Below are positions 21,425 to 22,192 of a stretch of DNA of 22,192 nt, piece by piece. Origin of the DNA: a virus. The notes under the pieces are model-generated. The model saw only the letters and a list, made by a program, of their open reading frames with translations, did no database searches and was not told where the DNA came from. A program made the translations under genes and the position numbers. The DNA lies in the IMG/VR virus record IMGVR_UViG_3300046491_000458, positions 1 through 22,192 of that record; one strand, written 5' to 3'. Each line of letters opens with the position of its first letter. Position 1 is the stretch's first letter.

Positions 21425-21474
21425 TCACCTTGACATGGTGGGGGTCGTTGGTTCGAGTCCAATCGCGCCTACCA
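21425..21474 (+). other. attR: 3' fragment of tRNA-Val(GAC)
   Basis: These 50 bases fold as the anticodon arm (CACC / GGTG with loop TTGACAT, anticodon GAC), variable loop, T arm (GTTGG, TTCGAGT, CCAAT) and the 3' acceptor strand CGCGCCT with ACCA. The 5' acceptor strand is missing and the D arm is not in register, so it is not a whole tRNA. Integration into the 3' half of a tRNA gene leaves such a fragment at the far end of a prophage, while the intact gene is rebuilt at attL. A D-arm-like run TAGATCAGTTGGTT lies upstream at 21396-21409, but spaced too far for a normal tRNA. Confidence 0.85.
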
Positions 21475-21503
21475 AACAAAATCCGCTCTGCTGGGCGGTC
21501 TAG

Positions 21504-21533
21504 AAGGGCTCACCGAAAGGTGGGCCCTTTTTT
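21504..21533 (+). terminator. Host tRNA operon terminator
   Basis: AGGGCTCACC at 21505-21514 pairs with GGTGGGCCCT at 21519-21528 (one T-G pair) around a GAAA tetraloop and is followed by T6. It lies 30 bases after the tRNA CCA end, as expected for the native terminator of the tRNA-Val gene before the prophage split it. Confidence 0.9.
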
Positions 21534-21674
21534 GTCGTCTGCGATTTGCAAAACTTTTGCAGAACGTCCCACCTCAGAACGCCAATCGGCGCCTACCTCC
21601 AGAGTGAACTCCGTGGACCGGTAGATCCAGCCATGTCTGTCGCCGGCGCTGATGCACCTGGTTGGTGATGCGCT

Positions 21675-21868
21675 TCACGAAGGCCCCTGGATCAGGATGT
21701 TGTTCTCGCAGGCGATGAGCCGGGCGCGTTTGGTTTCCATGCTCATGACCCTGGCCGCTTCGATGAATGTGCGTTCGGCTTCGGCGAACTCTCGTGAGCG
21801 GCCTGGGTGCGAATTGACAGCACGCCGAGGGCGTCCCGGCGTTGTTGCCGCAATGGGTGCATTTGCAT
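21675..21868 (-). pseudogene. Frameshifted short reading frame in the host flank
   Basis: On the minus strand an ATG at 21868 with AGGG about 9 bases upstream opens a frame reading Met-Gln-Met-His-Pro-Leu-Arg-Gln-Gln-Arg-Arg and reaching about 27 codons. Past that point the neighbouring frame gives a clean helix-like run, Arg-Glu-Phe-Ala-Glu-Ala-Glu-Arg-Thr-Phe-Ile-Glu-Ala-Ala-Arg, ending at the TGA at 21675-21677. Joining the two by one frameshift near 21790 would give a protein of about 65 residues. I do not know the family. It may be a decayed gene or a chance open frame; the rest of 21541-21958 shows nothing else I can support. Confidence 0.35.
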
Positions 21869-21958
21869 GGTTGATCCCTAGGGTTTGATGTAACTCACCA
21901 GTGAATCATTGAACCGACTCACGGTCTTATCGCGGACTTTAGCTTTTAGGACGTTCAA

Positions 21959-22192
21959 ATGAAGCGTGTAGTAATAATGTTCATGGCCATTTCAGGCTCT
22001 CTCCTGCTGGCAGGTTGCGGGCCTCACTGGCACGACGGAGATAGGTACGGTCGTGATCGGGGTTATGATCATGATCGTGGCTACGACCGAGGGCATGACG
22101 ATGATCGAGAGCACTACCGCAGACATGATCGTCGCTACGATGATCACGGGTATGAGCGCAATCGCGATCGTGATGACGATAGAGACGACTAA
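21959..22192 (+). CDS. Small lipoprotein, His/Arg/Asp/Tyr-rich
   Basis: A 77-residue protein, complete to the last base of the window. It has a lipoprotein signal peptide with basic Lys-Arg at positions 2-3, a hydrophobic core and the lipobox Leu17-Ala-Gly-Cys20. After lipidation at Cys20 the mature part (about 58 residues) is almost entirely Arg, Asp, His, Tyr and Gly, in loose repeats such as Asp-Arg-Gly-Tyr-Asp. Residue 21 is Gly, so outer-membrane sorting is likely. Such charged, His-rich lipoproteins occur in Pseudomonas, but I know of no proven function; metal or surface binding is a guess. TTTTAGGA about 8 bases upstream serves as ribosome site. It is host chromosome, outside the prophage. 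Confidence 0.82.
   Translation: MKRVVIMFMAISGSLLLAGCGPHWHDGDRYGRDRGYDHDRGYDRGHDDDREHYRRHDRRYDDHGYERNRDRDDDRDD

Larger units (their letters stand above)
1..21474 (+). mobile_element. Right-hand part of an integrated Pseudomonas prophage with lambda-type head and Mu-type contractile tail
   Basis: An unbroken + strand block carries terminase, portal, capsid, tail, baseplate, fibre and endolysin genes in phage order. It ends at a truncated tRNA-Val(GAC) that looks like attR. The structural genes appear intact, with no stops or frameshifts apart from the expected chaperone frameshift, so the virion module could be functional. Integrase, repressor and attL are not in the window, so the left boundary and the whole prophage's inducibility cannot be judged. 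Assignment to Pseudomonas is inferred from protein style and the tRNA sequence. Confidence 0.93.

Noticed and set aside
21390-21474. Complete tRNA gene
   Set aside because: The 5' acceptor strand is missing and the D-arm-like run is out of register, so it is only a 3' fragment.
21652-21888. Plus-strand 78-codon frame in the host flank
   Set aside because: It has no ribosome site and an unlikely composition. The opposite strand gives a more protein-like (though frameshifted) reading.
1-22192. Defence island, CRISPR array, toxin-antitoxin pair or insertion sequence
   Set aside because: I found no repeat-spacer pattern, no transposase or inverted-repeat ends, and no recognisable toxin, nuclease or defence domain beyond terminase and lysis enzymes.

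Overview
The window is the right-hand (late, structural) part of a Pseudomonas prophage, followed by about 0.7 kb of host flank. The Pseudomonas assignment rests on three things: GC-rich coding with strong GGAG-type ribosome sites, protein types typical of Pseudomonas prophages (tail fibre N-terminus, GH19 endolysin, gpN/gpP-like proteins), and a 3' fragment of a tRNA-Val with anticodon GAC at the prophage end. The left end of the prophage (integrase, repressor, early genes, attL) lies outside the window.

Layout. 1-746: three small membrane proteins, the first cut by the window edge, probably the holin part of a split lysis system. 772-1515: a phage protein of unknown role. 1516-1637: a very GC-rich palindromic gap, a candidate cos site. 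1638-9131: a lambda-type head module: small and large terminase, gpW connector, portal, a fused prohead protease/major capsid protein, DUF2190 capsid cement, an FII-like joiner and a U-like tail terminator. 9128-18570: a Mu-type contractile tail module: DUF2635 (gp38-like), sheath, tube, gp41/gp42-like tail assembly chaperones with a probable -1 frameshift, tape measure, gpN, gpP hub, gp45 spike, gp46, gp47 and gp48. 18574-19714: tail fibre and a small accompanying protein. 19773-20324: GH19 endolysin. All of these run on the + strand, mostly with overlapping or nearly touching genes, as one late transcription unit. Terminator-like hairpins follow the capsid gene, precede the endolysin, and also lie inside the endolysin coding sequence.

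20325-21424 is the accessory end: two minus-strand genes of unknown function, and between them the eroded C-terminus of a SleB-like cell-wall hydrolase. The second minus-strand gene (96 aa, coiled coil) has a perfect CTGT-N8-ACAG LexA (SOS) box just before its start codon. It is therefore a candidate damage-induced prophage gene, in the position where some temperate phages carry SOS-controlled antirepressors. The prophage ends at attR inside a truncated tRNA-Val(GAC), followed by the host tRNA operon's own terminator.

Host flank (21475-22192): a frameshifted short reading frame on the minus strand and a small, very charged, His/Arg/Asp/Tyr-rich lipoprotein gene.

The most interesting points are the SOS-controlled gene at the prophage edge, an internal ribosome site inside the protease-capsid fusion, the terminator hairpin inside the endolysin gene, the frameshift site in the tail chaperone, and the hydrolase remnant. 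I did not see a defence system, CRISPR array, transposase or complete novel system.
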